From Amoebophrya sp. A120 (lineage: Eukaryota; Sar; Dinophyceae; Syndiniales; Amoebophryaceae): 64,000 bases of DNA. Shown piece after piece: positions 45,771 to 57,800 of this stretch (positions are counted from its first letter, which is position 1; the number at the start of each line of letters is the position of its first letter). The DNA is taken from contig CAJINV010000001.1 of assembly GCA_905178155.1 (NCBI GenBank), positions 8,215,599 through 8,279,598 of the forward strand, written 5' to 3'. Position numbers and translations under genes: made by a program. The notes below the pieces were generated by a model, which ran no database searches, had not been told where the DNA came from, and saw only the letters and a list, made by a program, of their open reading frames with translations.

Positions 45771-48700
45771 CTAAGAGAGGTAGTGGAAAACGGCCTGACT
45801 TGGGCGCTGCATTGCTGCTGGCACATCCCGATAGCTCGCGCGCTCATAGTCTTTCAGAATATCCTCGTTGCCTTCCCGCATGCGCACGAGCACAGACGGC
45901 GGGCCCTTGGGCACGCTAACGGGCCAATCTTTCTTGAAGCGACACTCGCTTAAATTCAACTCCACGCGACCCTTGTACCTGGCATTTGTGTAAAGTACGT
46001 TTGATGTTTCGCTTCATCCTCTACTGCGATTTTTGATCTCGTAGCAGTGGAAACGCGAGAAGGGGCAAGAAACTAGAACGCACAAAAAAAATGTACTTTT
46101 GCAGACAAGTCTCAGTCTCTACAACAGTAAATACTTACCCCAGCTGCGGCGTCGCTGGCAGTTTGATCAAGAAGTCTGGCTTCAGCTCCAGCGGCGTGTC
46201 ATTCTCTGCTTCCTTCTCGTCCTCGCCATCCTTCGCGCCACTCGCTTTCTTTTTCGGCGACTTCGCGCACCCGCACAAGCCGCCCACATTTTTTGCCAGC
46301 TGCACTGCAGCGTTGTCCATGAACTCAAACGTTTTGTCCGCCTCTACCCGGATGTTCTTGTCGCCGACGCCCCGCAGGGAGACCTTCGTGGGCCCGATCG
46401 GGTAGTCGTTCTTCCACTCCCCGGTTATGGTGGAGCCCCGGAACTGCATGCCCTCGAACTCGTAGTCCTGAATTTGCAGCGAGCCCGGGCCGTGCCGCAT
46501 GCCGTTCTGGAGTCCACCCTTGTACTTCCCGAGTTGCGTGACCAGCGTCCCAGTCTCGCCCTCCCACCTCCCGTCCACGATCGGTCCGTCGTAGGAGTGC
46601 TTGGCGCCCTTGATCGACATGAACTTGCCCTCAGTCATATCGTAAGGAAAAATCCCCCCCCATATTGACGCGATACATTTTGTGTTGCTGATTTGTGACC
46701 ACAAATCGCATCTGTCTTGCAAGAAGGCAACTCCACAGACTCCGCCGTATTATGCAGGCGGTTTGTCATGCCGTTGGGCCTACAGCGCGGACGTTTTTCA
46801 TGCTAAGCGCCTAGGCAAAAACCTCTCTCCTCAGGCTCGATAGGGGCCTGCAGTCCTCTCCAGCAACACAAATCTGATTTGTGTACGCAAGTCCAGCATC
46901 AGAAACTTCGTTTCGATATGGGGAGGGGGGATTTTTCATTTTGATAAATCACGTACACGTCCTCCTCGCAGAGCCGCGACGGCTCTTTCACCCCCGTGGA
47001 AACCTGGTCGCCGTCCAGGTTGAGGGTGATCGTCGTGATCCCGGTTTGCGGGTCTTTCACGATGGAGAAATCCGTCTCGTCCTCGGGTGTATCCACGAAC
47101 ATTTTCAGGATTTCCGCCGGCTCGTCGTCGTCCCAGATAGCCGTGATAACCCGCTCCTCGTCGTGCTCGAGGGTCCCTTCGCCGTGCTTCTTGTTTTGCC
47201 TCCACTCCCCCTCGTAGGAGAGGAAGTTCGCCTTGGCCGTGGGCTTCGCCTTGTACTTGCCAAACCCGTCGCGCGCCCCGTTCTTGAACTGCCCCTCGTA
47301 GCTCCAATTTTCCGCGGTCAGCGCGCCCTTTCCGTGGAAAAAACGGTTTTCCACATCTCCCTCGTACCGCAACTTCACGCGTTCGTGGGTAAAATTCATC
47401 ATCGTCTTCCCGTCGTCCGGCACACCGCCCTCGCAAAACTCCACCTTCGACCCATCCAGAAACTGGATGTAGCCGCGCAAAGAGTCTGCGTTTTGGAAGC
47501 AGGTCAGGCTCCGGTCGTGGTGCCAGGGATCGTCTTCCGGGTGGTAGAGGTGCAGCGTGTCTTCGTCGGCGCGCGTGTCCTGCAGGAGCTGCGGGTCCCC
47601 TTTCGCTTGGCAGTAGATGTTCTTCTCCACTGCGAGGGCGAGCTTCGCCGTTTCCACGTCTCGGTTCATCTGCATCACGCGGCCGTACTGTCCGTAGTGG
47701 AAGGGGATCACCAAGTCCGGAAAGTCCTCCTTGAAGGCTTCTTGGGAGATGGAAACCGCCCGCCGGGCCTCTTCGGACAGCAAGGAGTGCGTGTGCTCGT
47801 ACTGGGCGTTGATGGCCTCGTATTTTTGCTGCAGGCCGATGAAAAAATTCCGGCCCTCCTCCGCGTTCTCGCCGAAAATCTCGCCGTCTATGTCCTCGAA
47901 GTGCGCCATGCGGGCCCCCCGTATTACAATGAAAAACGCCCCCACCCCAAAACTTGGCGCATTTGTATTGCAAACCTTTCCAATGGAAACACTCCCCGTC
48001 TTGCATATATCAGCATCACAAATTTTCCATGCTGAATAGCTCAAATCTGTGTTGCAAAGGAGCCAAACAGCAGCTGGATCTCTTATGCAAAAGATACCTT
48101 GGGCCCCTGGATTCTTCATCAGAAAGGCTCGTAGTCCCTTCATGCAAGACAAAAAGCTTTCATTTGGAAACTTTGCATGAGAAACTTTTGTAAATTCCGG
48201 GGTGGGGGCATTTTTCATTGTAATACCTCGCGGGATGGCTTCCTTGATGTCGGCGACGTTGCACTTCACTTTCTTACAGTCCGCGATCGCCATCTGCAGG
48301 AGCGCCCGGCTGCCGCTCATGGGCAGACTCGCCAGGGCACGCAGGGCGTTCTTCTGCTTCGCTCCTTCGTCCGTACCGCGGTCGACACACCGCGCAGGGG
48401 CATACGCAAGATACTCCGGTCGGTAATCGAACACCGGTGCTTTTCCCACGCCGGTAACCGACCGCCAACCCGTCTTCGGCGGCTGGACGCCGCGCCCCTC
48501 GTCGGCGGTACCGTAGGCGGGCTTTGCGTTCCCGTCCTCGTCCAAATCCGGCAGAACTTCATAGCTCGGCTCTCCGGTAGCCAGGTTCCCGAAAAACCAC
48601 TGCATGCTCCGGTTTTCGTAGCTGTTCATTAGTGTTGAAAAGTTAAAAACATTTTTCGGCCTCCGCACTGCACAAAGGTCGGTGGCTGTGAGTGCATAGT

Positions 48701-51700
48701 AGCCTCGTATCAGGATAGATACACACTTTAAACTCAAAGTAGAAACGAGAGCAGAACATCAAACTGTACAAGATTTTCCTGTTGCTTCCAGTGGAATATT
48801 CGATGTCTGCCACATGGGTGAACTCCGTGTCGGAAGTTCTCCTGTACGTTCCGTTGAGCTCCATCTGCATCGACTGCGTTACCGAGACAATGTTTGGGGC
48901 CAGCTCGCGCATGCAGGGCACTTCCAAATGGTGCCACACGTGCCAACAGAGTCGCGTATGGTGCCGCATCTTGTCCGTGACCGCGGTGAAGTTTTTTTTG
49001 ACGAAGGGCAGCCGTTGGGCCAGCTCAAACGCTGACTCGTCCTTGAACAGCAAGCTGCCGCGCTTGTCGTCCATCGCGCGACAGGCGGCAACGACAGGCA
49101 TTTCAAACAGGTTTTTCGCGAGTCTTTGCAAAACATACAAGTCAAACTCTGTAATATCCTCAACGTCGTACCCACTCGCCCGCGCGTGCTTCAGGGGGCC
49201 TTCGTTCAGGTTCGCCTGCAGCGAGTGCAGCGCCGGGTCGGGCTCCGTTTTCAAAAATTTCTGCACGTAGTGGTGGAAGCAGTGCGTCGGCGTGGGAATG
49301 CCGATGGAGGGTTCCAGGGCGTCGTCATCGACCAAGTTCAGCGCCAGGGCCGCATACAACTCAAAAGCCCCGACGAAGTGGAAATCGTGGAAGTACTTCA
49401 TCATGTCCCCCATCGGCGCGACGGAGCCAAGGTAATAGCGGATTCCGGTCCGGATCGCATTCTCCGCGATGCGCTCGTAGGGCATGACACGCCTCGGCAA
49501 CACGTCCTCAGGTAGGTCGATCTGGTCGATTATGGCGTTCTCAACTGTTACATTCTCAGCTGTCACATGAATTTGTTATGCAAGAATGGCAAAAGTGAAA
49601 GGAGGGAGCTTGCGCGTCTTGCATGACAGATTTGGTACAGATTTAGACGCTGTTTAGCCATTCGAAAACTTGTCATGCGAAGCAGCTTGATCGTCTGGTG
49701 GCTCATGTTGGTCATTTTGCATGACAAATCATGATGTAACAGTTGAGAATGTAACGTTTGAGAACGCCATATCGATCTCCCCGAATATTGGCTCGTTTTC
49801 CAGAAAGATCCCGTAGAACCGGTAGGTGCAATCAAAGCGCTTGAACAGCATGGAACCCTTTCCATGTCTTTTCCCGTTCTTCCACGACCCATCGTAGGCG
49901 AGGACTTGCCGCTTAAACAGAAGACTCCCAACGGTCTCCGCAATCTGACGAAAAGCAAAGGTGATGATGAGGATGGATGAAAGGAAGTGTATACCAGGCC
50001 TCTTTCGTTCCACATCTTTTAGAGTGCATGCAGGCAAACAGTAAATTCGATTTCCAATTCCATCGCGTCGAAAATGAAAAATCATACCTTATTCGGATCC
50101 GGTGACGGCACTAATTTGATGATCTCCCCCAGTGTCTTGAAAGTGTCTAGTTTGATGTCCTTGGAATACTCTGTTCTCAACAACCTTCCCACCCCGTGAT
50201 ACCGGTGCATCGACCAGCCACCCTCGTACACGCCCCGCTCCGCCCGGCCAATTGCGTTTGCATCGAGTTGCTGGAACCACCTCTGGATGCCTCGCATCCC
50301 GTGCCGGAGCCGGACCGCGGGGAGTAAAGGAGATGCGATGGTCGTCCCCTCGTAGCCAAGGATTTCCCTTCTCACATTGTTCATATAATGCGTGTGAATG
50401 ATCTGCTCGTAGTGTGCCGCTTTGTTGCGTGCCATCCCGAAGACCACGGTGGTGCCGTCCTTATGGAAGCGTCAGGTTTGAAATCGTCAAAGTTGAAATA
50501 GTTTGCCATGCATAAAACGGATACCAGTTAGACCTACAGTTTGTAGTCGGCGCATGACAAATTTTCCCGGTCATGGAAGCGAGTCTGTCATGCGGTTTAG
50601 GGCAACAGAGCTGCCTTCTGTCATGCTAGTTAGCAGTCCAACTTTTGACCCTTACCAGGACTATAATCTGCCTCCCGTGGGTCCTCTGCAATAGAGTCGC
50701 TTTTTGTAGTCGCATTTTATGCATTGCAAATTATTTCAACTTTGACGATTTCAAACCTGACACTTCCATAGTCCTTCAGCAGCACGTACAAGCTGCGGCC
50801 GTGGACCCGGTAACCAGAGAGGAAATAACTGTCGACAACCGATTTCATGGAGTGGATTTCGTCGAAGTGCAGAAACATCCTCTGTGCGCGGCACTTACGG
50901 TTGAGCAGCAACCTCTCAAAGGAAATTCGGTCCGGTCGGAGTTGCATCATGCCAAGCACCCCGCTACCCTCCTGATTGCTATCCAATTTGAAAAACTCGG
51001 CCGGGTGCGCCTCGCACATGGGCGGCTGCCAAGGGAGTTCGGGGCGCAAGTCGTCGTCGCGGAGCAACACGTGCAGCAATTTCACGGTGCTGACGTGCTG
51101 TTGCGTCACGCGCACCATCTCCGCCATTTTCGGTTCGTTCGTTTTCCGGATCAGAGTCAAAAATCCCGGCCACACGACGCTGTTCGGTGACTTGTTTGTG
51201 TCGACTAACTCCCGAATGCGCTGCAACGCAGAAGACTGAAACGCCTCTGCGCCCTCCGGGTCTTCCTGGTAATTCAGCCAGAACTCCGGGTGCGATTCCC
51301 GCACTTCCTGCTCTCTTTCCGCAAATTTTGCCTCGATTTCCTCCCGCATCTTCTTCGGCGGGTTGCCGTATTTCTTGATCTCTTCGTGGGCGAGCTCTTC
51401 GTGGAGCAGTGTCGTGGAAAGCTCACGGGTGAGCTTTTTTTTGTAGCGCAACGTCCTCGATTCCTCTTCCATTTTTCCGGTCTCCGCGGAGAAAACGTCG
51501 TCGCCGAAAATCAGCCACAGAAACGCCATGTGCGAACTCCCCAAGGAGGACCCCTGCGTGAGTCTCAAGTACTTGGAGAGCAAACTCACATCTTCGATGT
51601 ACAGATTCCCCGCCCGCGTCTTGTCGATCTCCAAACCCCAAAACAGATCGTTCACGACCGCGTGCAGGGGGCTGAGCGGATGGAAATCCCCCCCGATCTT

Positions 51701-51853
51701 CTGAAAGAAATTCACCGTGTGCAGAAACCAGTGCGCCAGCATTTCGGCGTGGTACTCGTCCCGCTCCATGGCGGAAAAGGATTCCCGGCGACCGAACAGC
51801 ATCGAAGACGGGTCGGAATAGACAGTTTCCTTATACACGGAAAAAGAGCCATC
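45771..51853 (-). CDS. Giant MORN protein, exons 5-12 (cytoplasmic MORN part)
   Basis: Exons 50771-51853, 50088-50456, 49772-49944, 48770-49525, 48226-48621, 46947-47916, 46139-46632 and 45771-45978. MORN-type units are spread over several of them: GVYEGGWSMHRYHGVGRLL, YDGSWKNGKRHGKGSMLF, YEGDVENRFFHGKGAL, YEGQFKNGARDGFGKYK, YEGEWRQNKKHGEGTL and YDGPIVDGRWEGETGTL. Between them is helical sequence without a name (exons 5 and 8). The last exon ends AVFHYLS-stop. Four introner elements interrupt this part, more than in any other gene of the window. Confidence 0.78.
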
Positions 51854-54800
51854 GATTTACCTTTGATTGTCCCCATGATGCGTTTTCCGCATGACAAACA
51901 CAGGAACAAGCTCTGATGCATTTTTTGAGTGACAAATTCTGGAGGGGAAAATCAATGGGTCTTTTTCTGTCGGTACTCCTCGTCGTCCTGGTAGAGGGAA
52001 AGGAACAAATCATCCGAGGAGTCGTTATCCTCCCCAACAATCACCTGGATCGTGCAGCACAACTCCCGTCGGTCGCTCCCTCTGGCGTGCGTCCGTTTCC
52101 GGTACTCCGCTCGCACCTTCTCGTACGCGCGGATTTGCTTCTTGGACATCCGTGCCTTCTTCGTGTCGGTCAACAGCGGCGGCTCCGTGAGCAAATCCTC
52201 GCTCATCTGCCCCAATTTCGCCGGCGCAATCTGCACCGGCATGTCGGTCAAAACGTTTCGCCCGACGCCCAGCGTGTTCCTCGACTGCAGTAACCGCTTC
52301 GTCAACGTTCTCCCGTGCTTCACCGGGTGGCACTTGGCCGGAAAGTGTACGCCCATTTGTGGAATGACCGCAAACACCGTGTCGATGACGGCGTCGTCGT
52401 GTTCTCGGAAGTAGACGTCCCCCGGCTTCAGCGGGCAGAGCGCGGTGTTGTCTCGCACGGTGATTTCCCGGGGGTTTTTAAATCTCTGCTTCTCATCGTA
52501 GCCCGCGCCGTGAGTCTCCCCGCTGAACAACTTGCCGAAGAACCCGACTTTCGGCGGCTCCCGGTCCGGGGCGACCTCGATGTACGCGGGGTTTCCGCGC
52601 GTGTCGAGGGAATTCAACGAGTAGAGCGGGGGCAGTTTGTGAAATTTTATCTTCGCTCCCTTCGCCCAGCCACTGCACAGACCATCCGCCGCAGCGACCT
52701 GGTCGGCGATCTGTTGCCGGGCGTCGAAAAGTTCCTGCTTCCTCGTGTCTGGCTTGCAGCACGCCGTCGTGCGCACGTTCGTCTGCGTCTCCACCCAGGG
52801 GTGGCTTTCTTCCCCCACCTTGCTCAAAATGTGTTTGTGGATATCCCCGGCCCGGTCGACGCGAAGGGATTCCAAAGTCGGCTTCTTTTTCGCGCCGTGC
52901 AGTTCGGCAACGGTCGCTCCGGGGATGAAGTCCGTGCCCAAAACGGCCAAACCTTCCTCCGCGTCGCTGCCCGCATCGGTGTCGGGCACGCTTTCCTTCG
53001 ATCCTTTTTTGTTTTTTCCGCCGCCCGCGTTCAGAACGCGGTCGAGAAAGCCCTGCTTCTCGCTCTGCGCTTCACCCCCATCGACGAAGAAATCGCCTTC
53101 GCGAAGCATGTCGAAGCGCTGTTTCGTGGTGTACAGAAACTCCTTTGCCTGGTAAATCCCCTGCTTCGCGAACGCCACAGAAATGCGCGGCAATGCTTCC
53201 GCGTCGGCGAGTGGCTTTCTGATCAAACGGCGAACCTCCACGTATCTTGTGCGCAAAAACCCCTTCGGATTCGTGCTCAGTTTCTGCTTGAACGTGAAGT
53301 ACCTCTGTTTCAAAACGTCGTAATTCAGCATCAAAATGGCGTAGGTCGAGAAAAAGATCAACAAGTAAGGCGCAACGACGTGGCTGTACGGGACTTGCAG
53401 CGGAGTCCCTGGGTGGGTGAAACATAACACTAGGACGACGGATAACTGCGCGAAGTAACTGCTTGCGTCAGGGCCGGCGGTGAACAGTGCGTCTTTCCAC
53501 CAATAGAAATTCTCCCTCCGCATGTACCACTCCCACTTTTTTGTCACTTTGGTGGCCTTTGCCCTCGTCCGCAGGTTCGCGGACTTGTTACTTCTGTTCG
53601 TATCGGGCGGCGTGTCCGCGTACCGCCCCGGGCCACCTGGTGGCGTCTCCATCATCAGCCTCTCAGGGTCACTGTCGCTGTCGATCAAATCGTCCTCGAA
53701 TTCGCCCTCGTCCTCCTCCTCCGCCATCTCCAACAACCGCTTCGCTTCCATCTCGTGGTACTCAGACCTGAGTCTCCCCGCGACGAGTGTCACCAAAGTG
53801 AGCAGCGCCGCGCCGCCAAGCGCGAGGATCTGCATGAAGCCCGCCCACTGCTTGTGGGCGTCATCCTCGAGTGCGCGGAGTTCGGCGAGTTGGTGTGGCG
53901 GCATCTCTTCGTAGTCTTCTTTCGAGAGGCTGGCGCCCACGTCTTCCTCCACTTGCTGCAGCGTGGCGTGCGCGTTCTTCGTCATAATGTCAACGTACAC
54001 CACCACATAGATGGCCACGAGGATGAGCAGCCGACTGACGATGAAGTTGTAGCGCTGGTATTCAGCCTGATATATCACAAGAAAAAAGTGTTACAGTTAC
54101 ACATTTGTTGGAGTTTTTGCATCACAAATTTTCTCTGTGTGGCAGACAAAACTTGTAATGCAAAGATCATAAAGGAAAATACGTAGGAAACGAGGCTCGC
54201 AAGTATTTCCTGCATGACAAAGGTTGTCTGTTTTGCGGCTCCTGCAACACAATGTGTAACTGTAACACTTTTTGCTTTGCATATGATAAGTTGTGTTTCA
54301 GTAGAAGATCTAGATCTTGACGACTGCTCCATTTATTCGCGAAAGGGTCCCATCCTCGGGCTAGTCGCTCATCTGCGACCATAAAGAAAAACGGATGCTG
54401 GGCAATTCGAAAACATCAAAAAAGAGTTGTTGTAAGTCCAACAAGTACCTGCCCCAAATAATACAGCTCGTCAGCATCATACTGGGGGGCCACAAGGTTT
54501 CGCTTGGGCACGGCAAGCATGGTATTTGGACAATGCCAATGCATCGTATTCAAAAGTCCGAGTGTCAGCGTCGACGGCAGGTAGAAGACGCAGCCGCCGA
54601 CTGTGGTAATCGTCATCAGCGTTTCCCCAACGGCCGCGTCGGCATGCGCTTCGAACACGTCCGAAAGACGGTAGACGTACCTGGTACAATATGATTTATA
54701 TCCCGAAAATGCTTTTTCTTCGATACAGACAAAAATGCAAGCACCTACTGTTTCCTTAGCGACAGAAGCAGAACCAACTACAAGCACAGCTTAAATGAAA

Positions 54801-57800
54801 ACAGCACGACTCCGCACCCATTCGGCGACACTCCTGGCTGAAGCGTGACCCTCTCGTCGATCGCCGATATATTTTGGAGAATATTCGGCACGTGTGGCTT
54901 TTTCTTTTTCGCTCCTCCCCCGCCGCACCAAAAGCCCGTGTCGTCTCGTGCGGACACGATGATCTCTTCCGTCTGATCAAATTGGTCAAAGGTAATCGTC
55001 GGCATGCTGGTGTTGGGACTGCCACCGTCTTCCACAGCGCCCCACCCCTTCATTGGCGGATTTTCCGAGGGTTCGCCGGCGAGTTCGTATTTGTTCACCA
55101 CCTTCCCGTCTGGCTCGATACTAGCGACGAACCACTTCTTGTCGTCAAACGACCTGCCCCCGCCATTGTCGTAGTAAATCTTCGCGTCCCCGCGCAGGTT
55201 CACGAACTCCGGGAAATCGGTCCCGACTTCACGCTCGTACGTACCATTGAACTCGGGGAGATCGGCGTTGTTGAGAAAAACTCCCTGCACAATCAGATCG
55301 CCCGGGGCGGAGTGGTAGCCCTCTCTGTGCTGCTGGTGGAGGTAGCTTGCTGCTGTACAACTACCCCGGCCACTGCTGTTGCCATATTGTGGCACATTTT
55401 GGTAGTTGTAGTCAAAGCGAGTTGGTCTCGAGGTAGAGGAGCAGGCGGGAGACGTTCCAACGAGCGGTTGCGCGTAGGCTCGTTTTCTGTTTCCGAACCC
55501 GAGATACGGTGTCTCCTCCTGCATTTCGATGTCACATCCCATGATCTCTACACCACCCGCAACATTGCTGTAAACAGGTCCACGTCCATGCCGACGCGTC
55601 CGGTTTTTCGAACTAGAACTACTTGCAACAGAGGAAGCACTGGACGTTGTGCTTCTGTTTCCCGGAGATGATGATGATGATGATGATGAAGACGCGAGCA
55701 TATCAGGCAGGGACTCCTGATACTGCTGGTCTTTTCTATCCTGTTTCTCCGGCGAAAGAGGAGAAACAGCAGCTCTCGACAACAGAGAGTCCTCCTCCGC
55801 CATCGGAACAAGCAAATTGTTCCGAAGAACGCGACCAGCTCCGGCACAAGAAGGGACAGCCTGCGCGTGCGCCCCTTCTTTCAGCACGGGCGCTTGCATC
55901 AGATAGTCCCCGCCCCAATCGAACTCTCCGTTTTTCACGCGCCGATGCTTGTCGTTCTTGGCGTCCCACTTGTTCCCGACTAGTGTTGCTGTTCCCAAAA
56001 CGTCTTGCTTCACGCCCGGTAAAAACACCCCCTGCTTGGGGTTCATGATCAGGTCCCTCGGTCCGTCGTCGTTCTCGAAATTCACAATCGCGCCAGACAC
56101 CGTGAACCGGAAGTCCTGCCACTCGGCATTCCGCGACCACCCGGAGGGGATGAGCATCTTGTCCAGTAGCTCCAACCGCTCGATCCGGTCGTCGATTTGC
56201 ACGTCCATCGAGACGGAAATGAAGACCGGGCCGCCCAAATTCTGACTGTCGTCGCGCTTCAACTGGAACCGCAGTAAATCTCGGCTCGTCTGCTCCACCG
56301 GCGGCTCCCCCGGACCGTCCCGGAAGCGGATCAATTCGTCCAGCCGGTCCATCGTGTACGTCGCGTCCCAATTCAGCTTTCCGTGGTGCGAGATGTAGCG
56401 GAACCGCGGATTGGTGATGTCCCACGCGTTCACGATGGGGTTCAGATTCGGCTCGCACGGCTTCATGAACTCCATCGCGTTCTTCCCCATCACCTGGACG
56501 CCGACCTTCGGGTTAAGCACTAACGGGTCGGATTTCCCTCGCTCGACCGTGATGGAGACGGATTTCGGAGTTAAAGAGCACTTGAACGTCCGATCTTTCT
56601 CCGAAAACTGCGTCCCCTGATCCCCGTGCCGGAGCATGAAGAGGCGCCACACCCGTTTGTTGTTTGCATGGATGTCGATGTAGGCGTTGAGGATTTCGTC
56701 CCCCTTCGACCCCCGGCAGGTGAAGCGCAGCACCGGCATGATCGCGACTGGCCGGGCCAAAGGCTGGTTGGTCGCGACGACATTCGTGCCGCCCACACCG
56801 TCGATGAACGGTTTCGCGGCTACTTTTTTCTCCTTCAAAGCCGCCAGGGGCGCGTTTACCGTCATGTACCAGGGGAGCACGATGACCTCGGGGTCTAAAA
56901 CCACGATCTCGTCTTGCATGGGAATGCTCTGTTTCTTCCCGTCTCCGGCGGCCAGATCGTCCTCCTCCCGCGCGAGGAACTCCAGCTTTTTGTTCTTCAA
57001 ACTGGTATCCCGGTAAACGCCCGTCCGGTCCAGCTGCACTTGCAAGCCTTTATCCCCGTAGAAAACTTTGCTGTCCAGCTGCACCTTCACCTCCTCGTGG
57101 GGAATGTACTGCTGGGAATCGCAGACAATGTGGGACTCCTTCAGTTGCAGCCTGGCGACGGTGTTTTTCCCGGCTGCCCAGAACTCGATCGTGTCTCCGG
57201 CGCACGCGCAGCGGAGCAAGTCGGTGGTCGCGTAATCCAGCACAATGTCGACGTGCTTCGGCTTGCTGCCGATTTTCGGGCCCAGGTTCCGCAGAACGAT
57301 TTTCTCATCGGAAATGTACGCGTCCGTCGTGACGCGGATCTGCTTCACGCCCCCCTTCGCCGTTTCCGGATCTTCCCCGCCAGCAGCGGTGTGCGCGCTC
57401 TCGATCGCGGACAAAAAATCTTGCTCGAACTCCCCGTCGTTCAGATACTTCGCGAATAATCTCCGGAACTCCTCGCAGCGCTTGCGGTACCTTCGCAAGA
57501 TCTTCCCCCGTTCATATTTCGCGTTTTTTCCGAGAAACTCGCCCGCCTTGGCGCCGTCGTTGTCCAGCATCGTGTTGCGCAGCTTCCGCAGATCTTCGTC
57601 GTGAAGCGTGATCTCGCCTCCGATGGTGAGAATCGATTGCGTCGCGCTGGTCTCTGGATTGACCACGGTTTTTAGGCTCCATTTCGGGAACTTGATGCTG
57701 GCCGGATGGCGGATGGTCGGACAACGAACCTCCACGGCCATTTCTCTTCCGTCCGGTAGGAGCGACGCCCGATCCTCCTGGATCTGTTCCTCCGGCCCGC

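Noticed and set aside
46881-48035. Plus-strand ORF of 384 codons over the MORN exons
   Set aside because: Antisense shadow. The minus-strand frame has MORN repeats and phase-consistent junctions.
55668-55690. GAT microsatellite
   Set aside because: Lies in frame in the giant MORN exon and encodes a Ser run; not a separate element.
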